Positions 37,086 to 44,942 of a DNA stretch of 64,000 nucleotides are shown one piece after another. The stretch lies in assembly GCF_003426775.1 (NCBI RefSeq), contig NZ_QJUG01000003.1, forward strand, positions 23,256 to 87,255. Reading direction: 5' to 3'. This DNA is from Allorhizocola rhizosphaerae. GTDB taxonomy: Bacteria; Actinomycetota; Actinomycetes; Mycobacteriales; Micromonosporaceae. Within the stretch, counting starts at the first letter, position 1. Every line of letters starts with the position of its first letter. Below the pieces are notes generated by a model. It saw only the letters and a program-made list of their open reading frames with translations. It made no database searches and was not told the DNA's origin. A program made the position numbers and the translations under genes.

Positions 37086-38267
37086 ATGGAAGCTGCTCTG
37101 GCGGTGGTCTTCGCCGTGCTCACCGTGCTGCATATGGCGTACTATCCGCTCTCGGTCCTGTTCGAGGCGCGGGCGCGGTCCCGCCCGGCGACGCGCTACC
37201 TGGACAGCCCGTCGCCGCTGGTTTCGGTCATCATCCCGGCCTACAACGAACGGCTCGTCATCGCGGCCTGCCTGGATTCGGTGCTCGCCGATCGGTACCA
37301 AAACAAAGAAATCATTGTTATCGACGACGGTTCGACCGACGGCACCCTGGCGGTGCTCGACCGCTATCGGCATCGTCCGGGCGTGACGGTGCTCGCGCAG
37401 GCCAACGGCGGCAAGGCAAGCGCGCTCAACGCGGGCATCGCCCTGGCCAACGGCGAGATCATGGTGTTCGCGGACGCGGATGGCGTGTTCGCCGCCGACA
37501 CCATCGACCGGCTGCTCGACGGGTTTGACCGGCCGGACGTCGGCGCGGTCTGCGGCAACGACACACCGTCCAACCTCGATAGTGCGTTGCCGCGCCTGCT
37601 CGCCCTGCTCACGCACGTCACGTCGCTCGTGCGCCGGGCGCTGTCGGTGGTGAACTGCCTGTCCATCGTGTCCGGCAACTGCGGCGCGTTGCGCAGCCGG
37701 GTCGTGCGGGAGGTGGGCGGCTTCACCGAGGGCATGGTCGGCGAGGACCTCGAAATCACGTGGCGGGTGCATCGCGCCGGCTACCGGGTGACGTTCCAGC
37801 CGCGGGCCATGGTGCGCGCGGAGGTCCCGTCGACCGTTGGGGCGCTTTGGAAACAGCGCGTCCGCTGGACCCGCGGCCTGATCCAGACCGCGCGGATGCA
37901 CCGCGACATGCTGTGCCGCCCGCGATATGGCGCGGTCAGCTACTACATCACGCTCAACCTCATCACCACGCTGCTGCTGGCACCGCTGCAGCTCGCGTTC
38001 CTGGCCGTGCTCATCGGCACCACCTCCCTCGGCGACATCGCCGGGCTGGTGGTGTCGTTGACGATAACCCTTGCCCTGGTCGACTTCTGCTTGGCCGCCG
38101 GGCTCGATCGCGCCTGGCGAGATTTGAGATTCCTTTATCTGATACCAGGAATGCTCCTGTACTCCACGGTGCTGAGCGCGGTCGTGCTGTGGGCGTGGCT
38201 GCACGAGCTGCGCGGCACGCCCGCGCACTGGAACAAGCTTGCCCGCCGGGCGAACGTGCCGCGCTGA
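37086..38267 (+). CDS. Membrane family-2 glycosyltransferase (processive, poly-sugar synthase type)
   Basis: Membrane enzyme of 393 residues that probably builds or extends a beta-linked polysaccharide from a UDP-sugar and passes it outward. Layout: one N-terminal membrane helix (about 3-25), a GT-A domain with IDDGSTDGT, FADADG, GEDLEITWRVHRAG and QRVRWTRG (the D, DxD, ED and QxxRW motifs of processive GT2 enzymes such as PgaC), then three to four C-terminal helices. The chosen ATG at 37086 has no strong ribosome site; an upstream in-frame start at 37026 is possible. It converges on, and abuts, the ATP-grasp gene; the PIG-L gene beyond it hints at an N-acetylated glycan. Confidence 0.85.
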   Translation: MEAALAVVFAVLTVLHMAYYPLSVLFEARARSRPATRYLDSPSPLVSVIIPAYNERLVIAACLDSVLADRYQNKEIIVIDDGSTDGTLAVLDRYRHRPGVTVLAQANGGKASALNAGIALANGEIMVFADADGVFAADTIDRLLDGFDRPDVGAVCGNDTPSNLDSALPRLLALLTHVTSLVRRALSVVNCLSIVSGNCGALRSRVVREVGGFTEGMVGEDLEITWRVHRAGYRVTFQPRAMVRAEVPSTVGALWKQRVRWTRGLIQTARMHRDMLCRPRYGAVSYYITLNLITTLLLAPLQLAFLAVLIGTTSLGDIAGLVVSLTITLALVDFCLAAGLDRAWRDLRFLYLIPGMLLYSTVLSAVVLWAWLHELRGTPAHWNKLARRANVPR

Positions 38268-39152
38268 TCACGCTGCCACGGCGGGCACCTCGTGCTCCTG
38301 CATCAGCGCATCGATGACCTCCGGTGCGGCGGCGCAATGCGCGCCATACCTGGCATTGATCTCCAACACGGCGGGCATGCCGTCCGCCCGCCGCCGGATA
38401 TCCACATCGGACGGTCCAAACAGGCCGATCGCGCGCACCGCGGCCACCGCCAGCGCACCCACGTCGAGGTCGTCCACCCGGGACACCGCCACGCCGTTGC
38501 CCACCTCCCCGCCCGTCAGCGCGTCCTTGCGCAGCACGCCGCCCGCGACACCGCCGTCGGCCGACAGGTACAGGTTCACCGCGTATTCCGCGCCGGGAAG
38601 GAACTCCTGCAACACGAACCGGTCCTCGGTGATGCCGTCCAGGATGGTGCGCGGGTCGCGGTGCACCGTCACGCCGCGCGCGCCCCTGCCCGACCGGGGC
38701 TTGCGCAGCACCGGCAGGCCGAGCCGCCGCTGGACCTCGGTGGCGGTGACCATCTCGCCGGCGAGCACGGTCTCGGGCACGGCCACCGACATCAGTTGCA
38801 GGCACTGGAAGGTGAGCCACTTGTCCGACGCCACGTTTACCGACAGCGGATCGCCGACCGCGATGGTGATGCCGCCGCGCTGCGCGGTCTGCTTGACCGC
38901 GGCGAGCACGGGCAGCTCCTCGGTCACCGTGGGCACGACGACGCGGACGGCGTAGGCGCGGCACAGCTCGAACACGGTGGGCACGAAGCGCGACGAGCTC
39001 GCGGGCGGCACGACCCGCGTGGGGTAGGGAGCCCAGCCCACCTCACGCGCATCCACCCCGACGACGTGGCGGCCGCGGGCGAACAGCTCCCCGGCGACGG
39101 CCCGGCCAGCGGGCCCACCGACACCGGTGACCAGATATGTGGGCCCGCTCAT
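38268..39152 (-). CDS. ATP-grasp enzyme (carbamoyl-phosphate-synthase-like ligase)
   Basis: Cytosolic ligase of about 294 residues that joins a carboxylate to an amine or similar group using ATP. The N-terminal Rossmann-like part begins YLVTGVGGPAGRAVAGELF; the ATP-grasp domain holds VLRKPRSGRGARGV, VLQEFLPGAEYAVNLYL and the metal-binding end VLEINARYGAH. The start lies at the PIG-L stop (TGATG); a GTG three bases earlier is equally possible. Substrate unknown. Coupling to a PIG-L deacetylase suggests that both act on the same sugar-containing molecule. Confidence 0.82.
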   Translation of the reverse strand: MSGPTYLVTGVGGPAGRAVAGELFARGRHVVGVDAREVGWAPYPTRVVPPASSSRFVPTVFELCRAYAVRVVVPTVTEELPVLAAVKQTAQRGGITIAVGDPLSVNVASDKWLTFQCLQLMSVAVPETVLAGEMVTATEVQRRLGLPVLRKPRSGRGARGVTVHRDPRTILDGITEDRFVLQEFLPGAEYAVNLYLSADGGVAGGVLRKDALTGGEVGNGVAVSRVDDLDVGALAVAAVRAIGLFGPSDVDIRRRADGMPAVLEINARYGAHCAAAPEVIDALMQEHEVPAVAA

Positions 39153-40099
39153 CACAGCTCACCCGGTGTCGCGCGCAGGAGGCGTACCGGTTCGAAGCCC
39201 TCGGCCAGGCGGACCTTGGCCTGCGCGCCCCGGAAGAGCGCGATGCCACGGACCCGCTCGGCCGACATGTACGCCTTGCCCCTCTGATCGGCGTGCGCCC
39301 CCACCGCCGCGATCTTCAGGTCCACGTAATCCTCGACATCCACAAACACACGCGGGTCGAAATCGGTTGTCACCGAAGGGCTTTCGTAGCACAGGATCGC
39401 GGAGTGGCTGCGCGCCGCCTGCAGGGTGGCCACATGCGCCGCGCGATGATCGGCGTGCTGGTCGTTGGCGGAATGGGTGAAGATGATGTCCGGGTTGAAC
39501 CGACGCACCACGGCCTCGATAGCCGCCACCGCCTCGGGCTCGTGCGCGGCCAGCCGCGTGTCCGGCAGGTCGAGCACGCGCACCTGGCTCACCCCGAGCA
39601 GGCGCCCCGCCGCCACAGCCTCCCGCGCCCGCTCCTCGGCGCTGCCGCCGTTGCCCCCGCGCGTCAGCACGAGTGCGAAGATCTCGTGGCCGGAGTCGGC
39701 GAGCTTGGCCACCGTCGCGCCGCACGCGAGTTCGAGGTCGTCCGGGTGGGCGCCCACGACCAGCACGCGGCGGGCAGCCCGCACAGGCACGGGCCGGGCC
39801 GGCGTCACCGCGGCGATCCCGCCGACCCCACCGAGCACGAGCACACTGCTCGCGGTGACGGCGAGCCCGGCGGGCGTCTGGTCGTGGTTGCCGGTGAACA
39901 GGCACCAGAGATTGGCGCCAAGCCCCGACCACAGGCACACATGGATCGCCCACAGTCCGGGGATCCTGCCACGCAACCGGCCCGGCACCGCGACCGCGGC
40001 GAGGGCGAAAACTCCCGTGAGGATGACACATACAGCCACGGTCCCAATCTGGCCGCACGCGATGAGGCCGCTATGAACCGCACATGAGACGGTTCTCAT
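39152..40099 (-). CDS. Membrane-anchored PIG-L/LmbE-type deacetylase
   Basis: Product of about 315 residues with two or three N-terminal membrane helices (about 15-95) followed by a PIG-L domain. The zinc motif reads VVGAHPDDLELACG (near 115) and the second block SANDQHADHRAAHVA (near 212) supplies the HxxH-type ligands. It probably removes an acetyl group from an N-acetylglucosamine-containing substrate at the membrane. Start uncertain: the ATG at 40099 lies within the repeat GAACCG-N9-CGGTTC and no ribosome site is clear; a GTG about 60 bases downstream would still keep the first membrane helix. Confidence 0.82.
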   Translation of the reverse strand: MRTVSCAVHSGLIACGQIGTVAVCVILTGVFALAAVAVPGRLRGRIPGLWAIHVCLWSGLGANLWCLFTGNHDQTPAGLAVTASSVLVLGGVGGIAAVTPARPVPVRAARRVLVVGAHPDDLELACGATVAKLADSGHEIFALVLTRGGNGGSAEERAREAVAAGRLLGVSQVRVLDLPDTRLAAHEPEAVAAIEAVVRRFNPDIIFTHSANDQHADHRAAHVATLQAARSHSAILCYESPSVTTDFDPRVFVDVEDYVDLKIAAVGAHADQRGKAYMSAERVRGIALFRGAQAKVRLAEGFEPVRLLRATPGEL

Positions 40100-40143
40100 C
40101 CGGGCCTCACCGGCGCGTCACGCGGGTCGCGCAGGCTGTCAGC

Positions 40144-40239
40144 ATGAGTGAGAGCTTGCCCAGGCGAACCATGCGAGTGGGCCGCTCCGAAGCCAAGCGC
40201 AGCGGAGTGACGCCGGAGCCGGCGGAGGTGCCGGCATGA
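40144..40239 (+). CDS. Possible 31-residue leader peptide
   Basis: A short ORF (MSESLPRRTMRVGRSEAKRS...) rich in Arg, whose stop overlaps the start of the aspartate-rich membrane protein by 4 bases (ATGA), the overlap style used by real genes here. No homologue is known to me. It could be a coupling leader or chance. Confidence 0.3.
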   Translation: MSESLPRRTMRVGRSEAKRSGVTPEPAEVPA

Positions 40240-40601
40240 GTGCACAGCAAATCGCGACCGGTGTCGCGCTGGTCGCACTGACCGCACTGGTCACGGCGCT
40301 GGGACTGCCCGCGCTGCTGCCGGCCGCCGACGTGCCGCCCATCGTCGTCAACCCGGCGGGCGCCGTCGACCCAATGAGCCCGGTGAGCCCGGTGAGCCCG
40401 GAAGGGCCGATGGACGGCGACGATCAGGGCGACGACGATGGCCTGGACGACGACGGCCCGGACAACGGCCACATGGGCGGGGGTGACGATGCCGACGACA
40501 GGGAAGGTACCGGTTCCGGCGATGACGGCGGCACGGACGACGACCGTGGCGATGACGGAGACGACGACGAACGGGATGACAACGACGGAGACGACGACTG
40601 A
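40236..40601 (+). CDS. Small membrane protein with a long aspartate-rich tail
   Basis: Product of 121 residues: one N-terminal membrane helix (about 8-30), a short Pro/Ser/Val linker, and about 62 residues of which roughly half are Asp. The tail has no hydrophobic residues to fold around and would be a flexible, strongly negative, probably extracellular segment able to bind Ca2+ or other cations. GGAGG lies 7 bases before the ATG. The 3' end overlaps the start of the sensor kinase gene by 26 bases in another frame. It may act with the kinase as a cation or surface-charge sensor, which is inference. Confidence 0.68.
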   Translation: MSAQQIATGVALVALTALVTALGLPALLPAADVPPIVVNPAGAVDPMSPVSPVSPEGPMDGDDQGDDDGLDDDGPDNGHMGGGDDADDREGTGSGDDGGTDDDRGDDGDDDERDDNDGDDD

Positions 40602-42006
40602 GCAGCGATGGCACAGGCCGGCGCTCAGCCTGCGATTGCGGCTGCTGGGCTGGGCCCTGGCCCTGCTCGCGCTGGCCAGCCTCGCCTCGGTGCTGGTGAT
40701 CCGGCAGGTGCTGCTCAACCAGTTGGAGAACCGCGTTGCCGCCGACATGCGCCAGGAGGTCACCGAGTTCCGCCGGCTCGTCGACGGGCGCGACCCGACG
40801 ACCGGCCAGCCGTTCGGGGGCAACCTGCGCGCCATCGCCGACACCTATTTGATGCGCAATGAGCCCGCTGCGGGGGAGGCGGTGCTTTTGTTCGTGGACG
40901 GCCGGTTCTACCGGGGCACGGCCGACCCGGCGGAGCTTGCTCTCACGGGCGACCTGCTGCGCAACTGGCCCACCGTCGCCGAGAGCGCCGAGGGCCGGGT
41001 TTCGGGGCATCCGCGCGGCCCGGTCTACTGGCTCGCCACGCCAGTCGTCATCAACGGCGTGGTGCGTGGGCAGTTCGTCGTGCTGGACTTCACCGGCCCC
41101 CGCCACGCCGAGATCGACCGCGCTGTGCGGCTGATGGGGCTGTCCTGCCTGCTCGTGATCGTCGTCGTGGCCGCCGGGGGCTATCTCGCCATGGGTCGCG
41201 CACTTCGTCCACTTCGGACGGTCACCGAGACCGCCCGCGCCATCGGGGAGACCGACCTGTCCCGGCGCATCAGCGTGCACGGCGGCGACGAGGTGGCGCA
41301 GCTGTCGCGTACCTTCAATCTGATGCTCGACCGGCTGCAGCGGGCGTTCGTCAACCAGCAGACGTTCCTCAGCGACGCCGGCCACGAGCTGCGCACGCCG
41401 ATCACCATCGTGCGCGGGCACCTGGAGCTCATGGGCGACGACCCGGTCGAGCGCCGCGAGACCATCGCGCTCGTCACCGACGAACTGGACCGGATGAACC
41501 GCATGGTCAACGACCTGCTCCTGCTGGCGCGCACCGAGCAGCCCGACTTCGTGCAGCCCGGCCTCGTCGACGCCGCCGCGCTGATGGCCGAGGCGTTCGT
41601 GAAGGCGACGGCTCTGGGCGAGCGCGACTGGCAACTCAACGCCACAGACCCGGCCTGGGTGTGGGCCGACCGCCAACGGCTCACCCAGGCCGTCATGCAA
41701 CTCGCGCAGAATGCGGTCCAGTTCACCGAGCGGGGCAAGCGCATCAGCCTCTCGGTCGAGGTGGCCGAGTCCGCTGTGCTGCTGTCGGTGTCCGACGATG
41801 GCACGGGCATCGAGCCGCAGGATCAGGAGCGCATCTTCCAGCGTTTCGCACGGGCCGGCCGCGGGCACGAGGGCTCGGGCCTGGGTTTGGCCATCGTGGC
41901 CGCGATCGCGCATGCTCATGGCGGGACCGTCGAGGTGCGAAGCGCGCCCGGCGCGGGTTCCACGTTCACGCTCAAACTCGCACGACAGGAGGGGCCCGGC
42001 CGGTGA
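40576..42006 (+). CDS. Two-component sensor histidine kinase (system 1)
   Basis: Membrane kinase of about 476 residues: two helices (about 18-40 and 190-212) flank an extracellular sensor domain, then HAMP (about 213-265), the phospho-acceptor block SDAGHELRTPITIVRGH (His near 276), and an HATPase domain with NAVQFT, DDGTGIEPQ and GSGLGLAIVAAIAHAHGG. Start ATG 40576 lies inside the aspartate-rich gene and has only a weak ribosome site. The stop overlaps its regulator gene (GTGA). It is paralogous to the kinase at 43306-44808. Confidence 0.92.
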   Translation: MTTTETTTEQRWHRPALSLRLRLLGWALALLALASLASVLVIRQVLLNQLENRVAADMRQEVTEFRRLVDGRDPTTGQPFGGNLRAIADTYLMRNEPAAGEAVLLFVDGRFYRGTADPAELALTGDLLRNWPTVAESAEGRVSGHPRGPVYWLATPVVINGVVRGQFVVLDFTGPRHAEIDRAVRLMGLSCLLVIVVVAAGGYLAMGRALRPLRTVTETARAIGETDLSRRISVHGGDEVAQLSRTFNLMLDRLQRAFVNQQTFLSDAGHELRTPITIVRGHLELMGDDPVERRETIALVTDELDRMNRMVNDLLLLARTEQPDFVQPGLVDAAALMAEAFVKATALGERDWQLNATDPAWVWADRQRLTQAVMQLAQNAVQFTERGKRISLSVEVAESAVLLSVSDDGTGIEPQDQERIFQRFARAGRGHEGSGLGLAIVAAIAHAHGGTVEVRSAPGAGSTFTLKLARQEGPGR

Positions 42007-42662
42007 ACCGAGTGCTCATCGCCGAGGACGAGCCGCGCATCGCGTCGTTTCTCACCAAGGGGCTGCGCGCCGCCGGCTACGTCACCACCGTGGTGACCAC
42101 GGGCGTGGAGGCCGCCGACTACGGCCGCAGCGCGGATTTCGACCTGCTGATCCTCGACCTGGGCCTGCCCGGACAGGACGGCATGGCGGCGCTGGCCCAG
42201 ATCCGGGCGCGCGGCGACCGGCTCCCCGTGATCGTGCTGACCGCGCGCGACGGCGTGCCCGACCGGGTCGCGGGTCTGGACCTCGGCGCCGACGACTACA
42301 TGACCAAGCCGTTCAGCTTCGAGGAACTGCTGGCGCGGGTGCGGGCTCGGCTGCGCGAGCACGGGCAGACCAAGCTCACCGTGCTGGAGGCGGCGGGCGT
42401 GTCGCTGGACCTGGTGCGGCGGGTGGCCACGGTCGACGGGCGCCAGGTCGAGCTCACCGCGCGCGAGTTCCTGCTCGCCGAGACGTTCATGCGGCACCCG
42501 CGGCAGGTGCTCAGCCGCGAACAGCTGCTGGACCGGGTCTGGGGCCTGGCACACGATCCGGGATCCAACATCGTGGACGTCTATATCGGCTACCTGAGAA
42601 AAAAGCTCGGAAACGACCTCATCGCCACGGTCAGGGGGATGGGTTACCGCCTGGGGGATTAA
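42003..42662 (+). CDS. OmpR-family response regulator (system 1)
   Basis: DNA-binding partner of system 1, 219 residues. The receiver domain has the acidic pocket AEDEP, phospho-acceptor Asp in LLILDLGLPG (near 52) and the Lys in YMTKPFSFEELLARV; the winged-helix output ends VDVYIGYLRKKLG...GMGYRLGD. The GTG start overlaps the kinase stop (GTGA) and AGGAGGGG lies about 8 bases upstream. Its stop codon overlaps the stop of the convergent regulator of system 2. Confidence 0.93.
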   Translation: MNRVLIAEDEPRIASFLTKGLRAAGYVTTVVTTGVEAADYGRSADFDLLILDLGLPGQDGMAALAQIRARGDRLPVIVLTARDGVPDRVAGLDLGADDYMTKPFSFEELLARVRARLREHGQTKLTVLEAAGVSLDLVRRVATVDGRQVELTAREFLLAETFMRHPRQVLSREQLLDRVWGLAHDPGSNIVDVYIGYLRKKLGNDLIATVRGMGYRLGD

Positions 42663-43321
42663 TGAGTTCTCATCCGGTACCCGAACCCGCGCAGCGTCTC
42701 GATGACTCCCGTGCCGAGCTTCTTGCGCAGCGAGCTCACATACACGTTGATGATGTTCGACGTCGGGTCGAAGTCGTAGCCCCACGCCCGCGACAGCAGC
42801 TGCTCCCGGCTGAGCACCTGATCCGGGTGGCGCGCAAGGATTTCCAGCAACGTGAACTCGCGCGCGGTCAGCTCGACCGGCCGCCCGCCGACCGTCGCGC
42901 GGCGGGCCAGCAGATCGAGCTCCACCACGCCCGCACTGATCACGTGGGTCTGTGGCGTGCCGAGGTCGCGCAGCCGCGCCCGCACCCGCGCGAGCAGTTC
43001 CTCGAACCGGAACGGTTTGGTCATGTAGTCGTCCGCGCCGAGATCGAGCGTATCGACCACATCGGACAGTTGGGGCCGCCCGGTGAGCACGAGCACCGGC
43101 ACGCGATGCCCGCGCCCGCGCAGTCCCCGCAGCACCTCCAGCCCGCCCTTGCCGGGCAGTCCAATGTCGAGGATCAGCAGATCGAACTGTCCCGAGGCGC
43201 CCAGCTCCTCGGCGGCGTGCCCGTTGTCGACGTGGACCGTGGGCCATCCCTTGGCCCGCAATCCCTTTTCCAGGAACGACGCGATCAGCGGGTCGTCCTC
43301 GGCGATCAGGATTCGCGCCAT
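42659..43321 (-). CDS. OmpR-family response regulator (system 2)
   Basis: Response regulator of 220 residues with AEDDP, Asp in LLILDIGLPG, Lys in YMTKPFRFEELLARV, and a winged helix ending NVYVSSLRKKLG...GFGYRMRTH. It is a close paralogue of the system 1 regulator; the two genes point toward each other and share four bases at their stops. The start lies within the 3' end of its kinase gene (16-bp overlap) and has AAAGGACC upstream. Confidence 0.93.
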   Translation of the reverse strand: MARILIAEDDPLIASFLEKGLRAKGWPTVHVDNGHAAEELGASGQFDLLILDIGLPGKGGLEVLRGLRGRGHRVPVLVLTGRPQLSDVVDTLDLGADDYMTKPFRFEELLARVRARLRDLGTPQTHVISAGVVELDLLARRATVGGRPVELTAREFTLLEILARHPDQVLSREQLLSRAWGYDFDPTSNIINVYVSSLRKKLGTGVIETLRGFGYRMRTH

Positions 43322-44808
43322 GGCTCGTGGTCCTTTCGTGGGGCGGCGGGAAGCACGAGCACGAACGTCGACCCGCCCCCCGGCCGGCTGGTCACCTCGA
43401 CACGGCCGCCGTGCGCCTGCACCAGTGCCCTGACGATGGCAAGGCCCAGGCCCGAGCCTCGGTATCGGCGATGCGCCTGCGCTCCGCGCTGGAACCGCTC
43501 GAAAATCCGGACCAGGTCGGCCTCTGCGATGCCGCTGCCGGTGTCGCGTACGCTGATCCGCCATTCGTCGCCGGTGCGCGACGTCGCGAGCGCGATGGTG
43601 TCGGTGCTCGACGTGTGATGCACGGCGTTCTGCGCCAGGTTGACCACGGCCTGGGTGAGCCGGTGCCGGTCGCCGAGCACCGCACCGGTCGCGGCATCGT
43701 CGACCGTCCACATGCGATGGGCCAACGAGGACAGCTTGCCCGCCAGCTCGTGGGTGAACGAATGCAGGTCGATCGATTCCAGGCGCAGGAAGTCGGGCTG
43801 CGCGATGTCGGCCAGCAGCCGCAGGTCCTCCACGATCCGGCCCATGCGCTCCAGCTCGTCGGTCACCAGCGCGATGGTCTCGCTGCGCTCCAGCGGATCG
43901 TCGCCAACGACACCGTGCTCCAGCAAGCCGAGGTGGCCCATGCAGATGGTCAGCGGCCCGCGCAGCTCGTGACTGGCGTCCAAAATGAACTCGCGTTGCT
44001 TGCGCAGCACGAGTTCGAGCCGGTCCATCATGGCGTTGAAGGTGCGCGCCATCTCGGCGGCCTCGTCGCTGCCGCGCACCGGGATCGGGATGCGTTGCGA
44101 CTGTTCGGATTGCGAGATGAGCCGGGCGGTCTGGGTCAGCTGGCGCACCGGCACGAGCAGCCGCCCGGTCAGCAGCCAGGCGAACGCCGACGCGACGAGC
44201 ACGATGGCCGCCACGACGAACACGCCGTAGGTCTGCACACCGACGATCTCGCCGTGCTCGCTGACCGGCAGGATCGTGACCACGAACAGCCCGGTCCGCT
44301 CGCCGAGCGACACCTCCTGCGCGCCGTAGTAGGCCAGGCCGAGGTCGGTCTCGAAGGTGCCGATCCGCCCCGGTGCGCTCGCGGCTATCCGGGCCATCAC
44401 GTCGCCGGGCAGCTCCCGCAGCGGGAAGCGGTCCAGCGAGACGCGGGTGCTGCGGTCGGGGATGAAGACCACGAACGCCTCTTCGTTGCTCGGCACGTTG
44501 CGGTCGAGGAACACGTCGATGGCCGCGGCCAGCGAGCGGAACGGCAGCCCGGTGCGCGGGTCGACCCCCGTCGACAGGAGCCGGTTGACCTCTTGGAACT
44601 CCTGCCGGATCGCCTCGGAGACGCGGTCCTCCAGCCGGCTGACCAGCACCTCGCGCAGGCCCACGACGGCCAGCCCGCCGCAGAGCACGATCAGGCACAG
44701 ATATGACAGCAGGAGCCGGGATCGCAGGTGGCGAGCCAGCCCGAACCAACCAGGCTCTTTCTGCTCACGTGGAGCCCGGGACAGTACCGCCCGCAACTCC
44801 CCTCCCAA
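43306..44808 (-). CDS. Two-component sensor histidine kinase (system 2)
   Basis: Membrane kinase of about 500 residues: helices at about 30-52 and 215-237 flank a sensor domain of about 160 residues, followed by HAMP, the phospho-acceptor block LDASHELRGPLTICMGHL (His near 298), and an HATPase domain with NAVHHT, DTGSGIAEAD and GSGLGLAIVRALVQAHGG. The start is uncertain: TTG 44808 opens the frame, and another TTG at 44796 lies just after GGGAGGGGAG. It is paralogous to the system 1 kinase but has a different sensor domain, so the signals probably differ. Confidence 0.9.
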   Translation of the reverse strand: MGGELRAVLSRAPREQKEPGWFGLARHLRSRLLLSYLCLIVLCGGLAVVGLREVLVSRLEDRVSEAIRQEFQEVNRLLSTGVDPRTGLPFRSLAAAIDVFLDRNVPSNEEAFVVFIPDRSTRVSLDRFPLRELPGDVMARIAASAPGRIGTFETDLGLAYYGAQEVSLGERTGLFVVTILPVSEHGEIVGVQTYGVFVVAAIVLVASAFAWLLTGRLLVPVRQLTQTARLISQSEQSQRIPIPVRGSDEAAEMARTFNAMMDRLELVLRKQREFILDASHELRGPLTICMGHLGLLEHGVVGDDPLERSETIALVTDELERMGRIVEDLRLLADIAQPDFLRLESIDLHSFTHELAGKLSSLAHRMWTVDDAATGAVLGDRHRLTQAVVNLAQNAVHHTSSTDTIALATSRTGDEWRISVRDTGSGIAEADLVRIFERFQRGAQAHRRYRGSGLGLAIVRALVQAHGGRVEVTSRPGGGSTFVLVLPAAPRKDHEPWRES

Positions 44809-44891
44809 TGAGCATCAGCCCGTGTTGCTGGCGTGACACAGTGTAGGGTGGACCGTCCTACCACGACCCTCGGCGGATCGGCCAGACATGG

Positions 44892-44926
44892 GTGTGCCCT
44901 CCGGCAGGGGTCGCCGGAGGGCACAC
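44892..44926 (-). terminator. Terminator after the giant beta-helix gene
   Basis: A perfect 14-bp stem (44892-44905 with 44913-44926) with a 7-base loop, 16 bases beyond the stop of the minus-strand giant gene. Confidence 0.85.
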
Positions 44927-44942
44927 GATCATTGACCGATGA

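Noticed and set aside
40073..40099. GAACCG-N9-CGGTTC repeat at the PIG-L start as an operator
   Set aside because: It overlaps the uncertain start codon and has no second copy, so it cannot be separated from chance.
42659..44749. 696-codon minus-strand open frame seeming to fuse the system 2 kinase region to its regulator
   Set aside because: The upstream portion is out of frame with the real kinase; only the last 220 codons from ATG 43321 form the response regulator.
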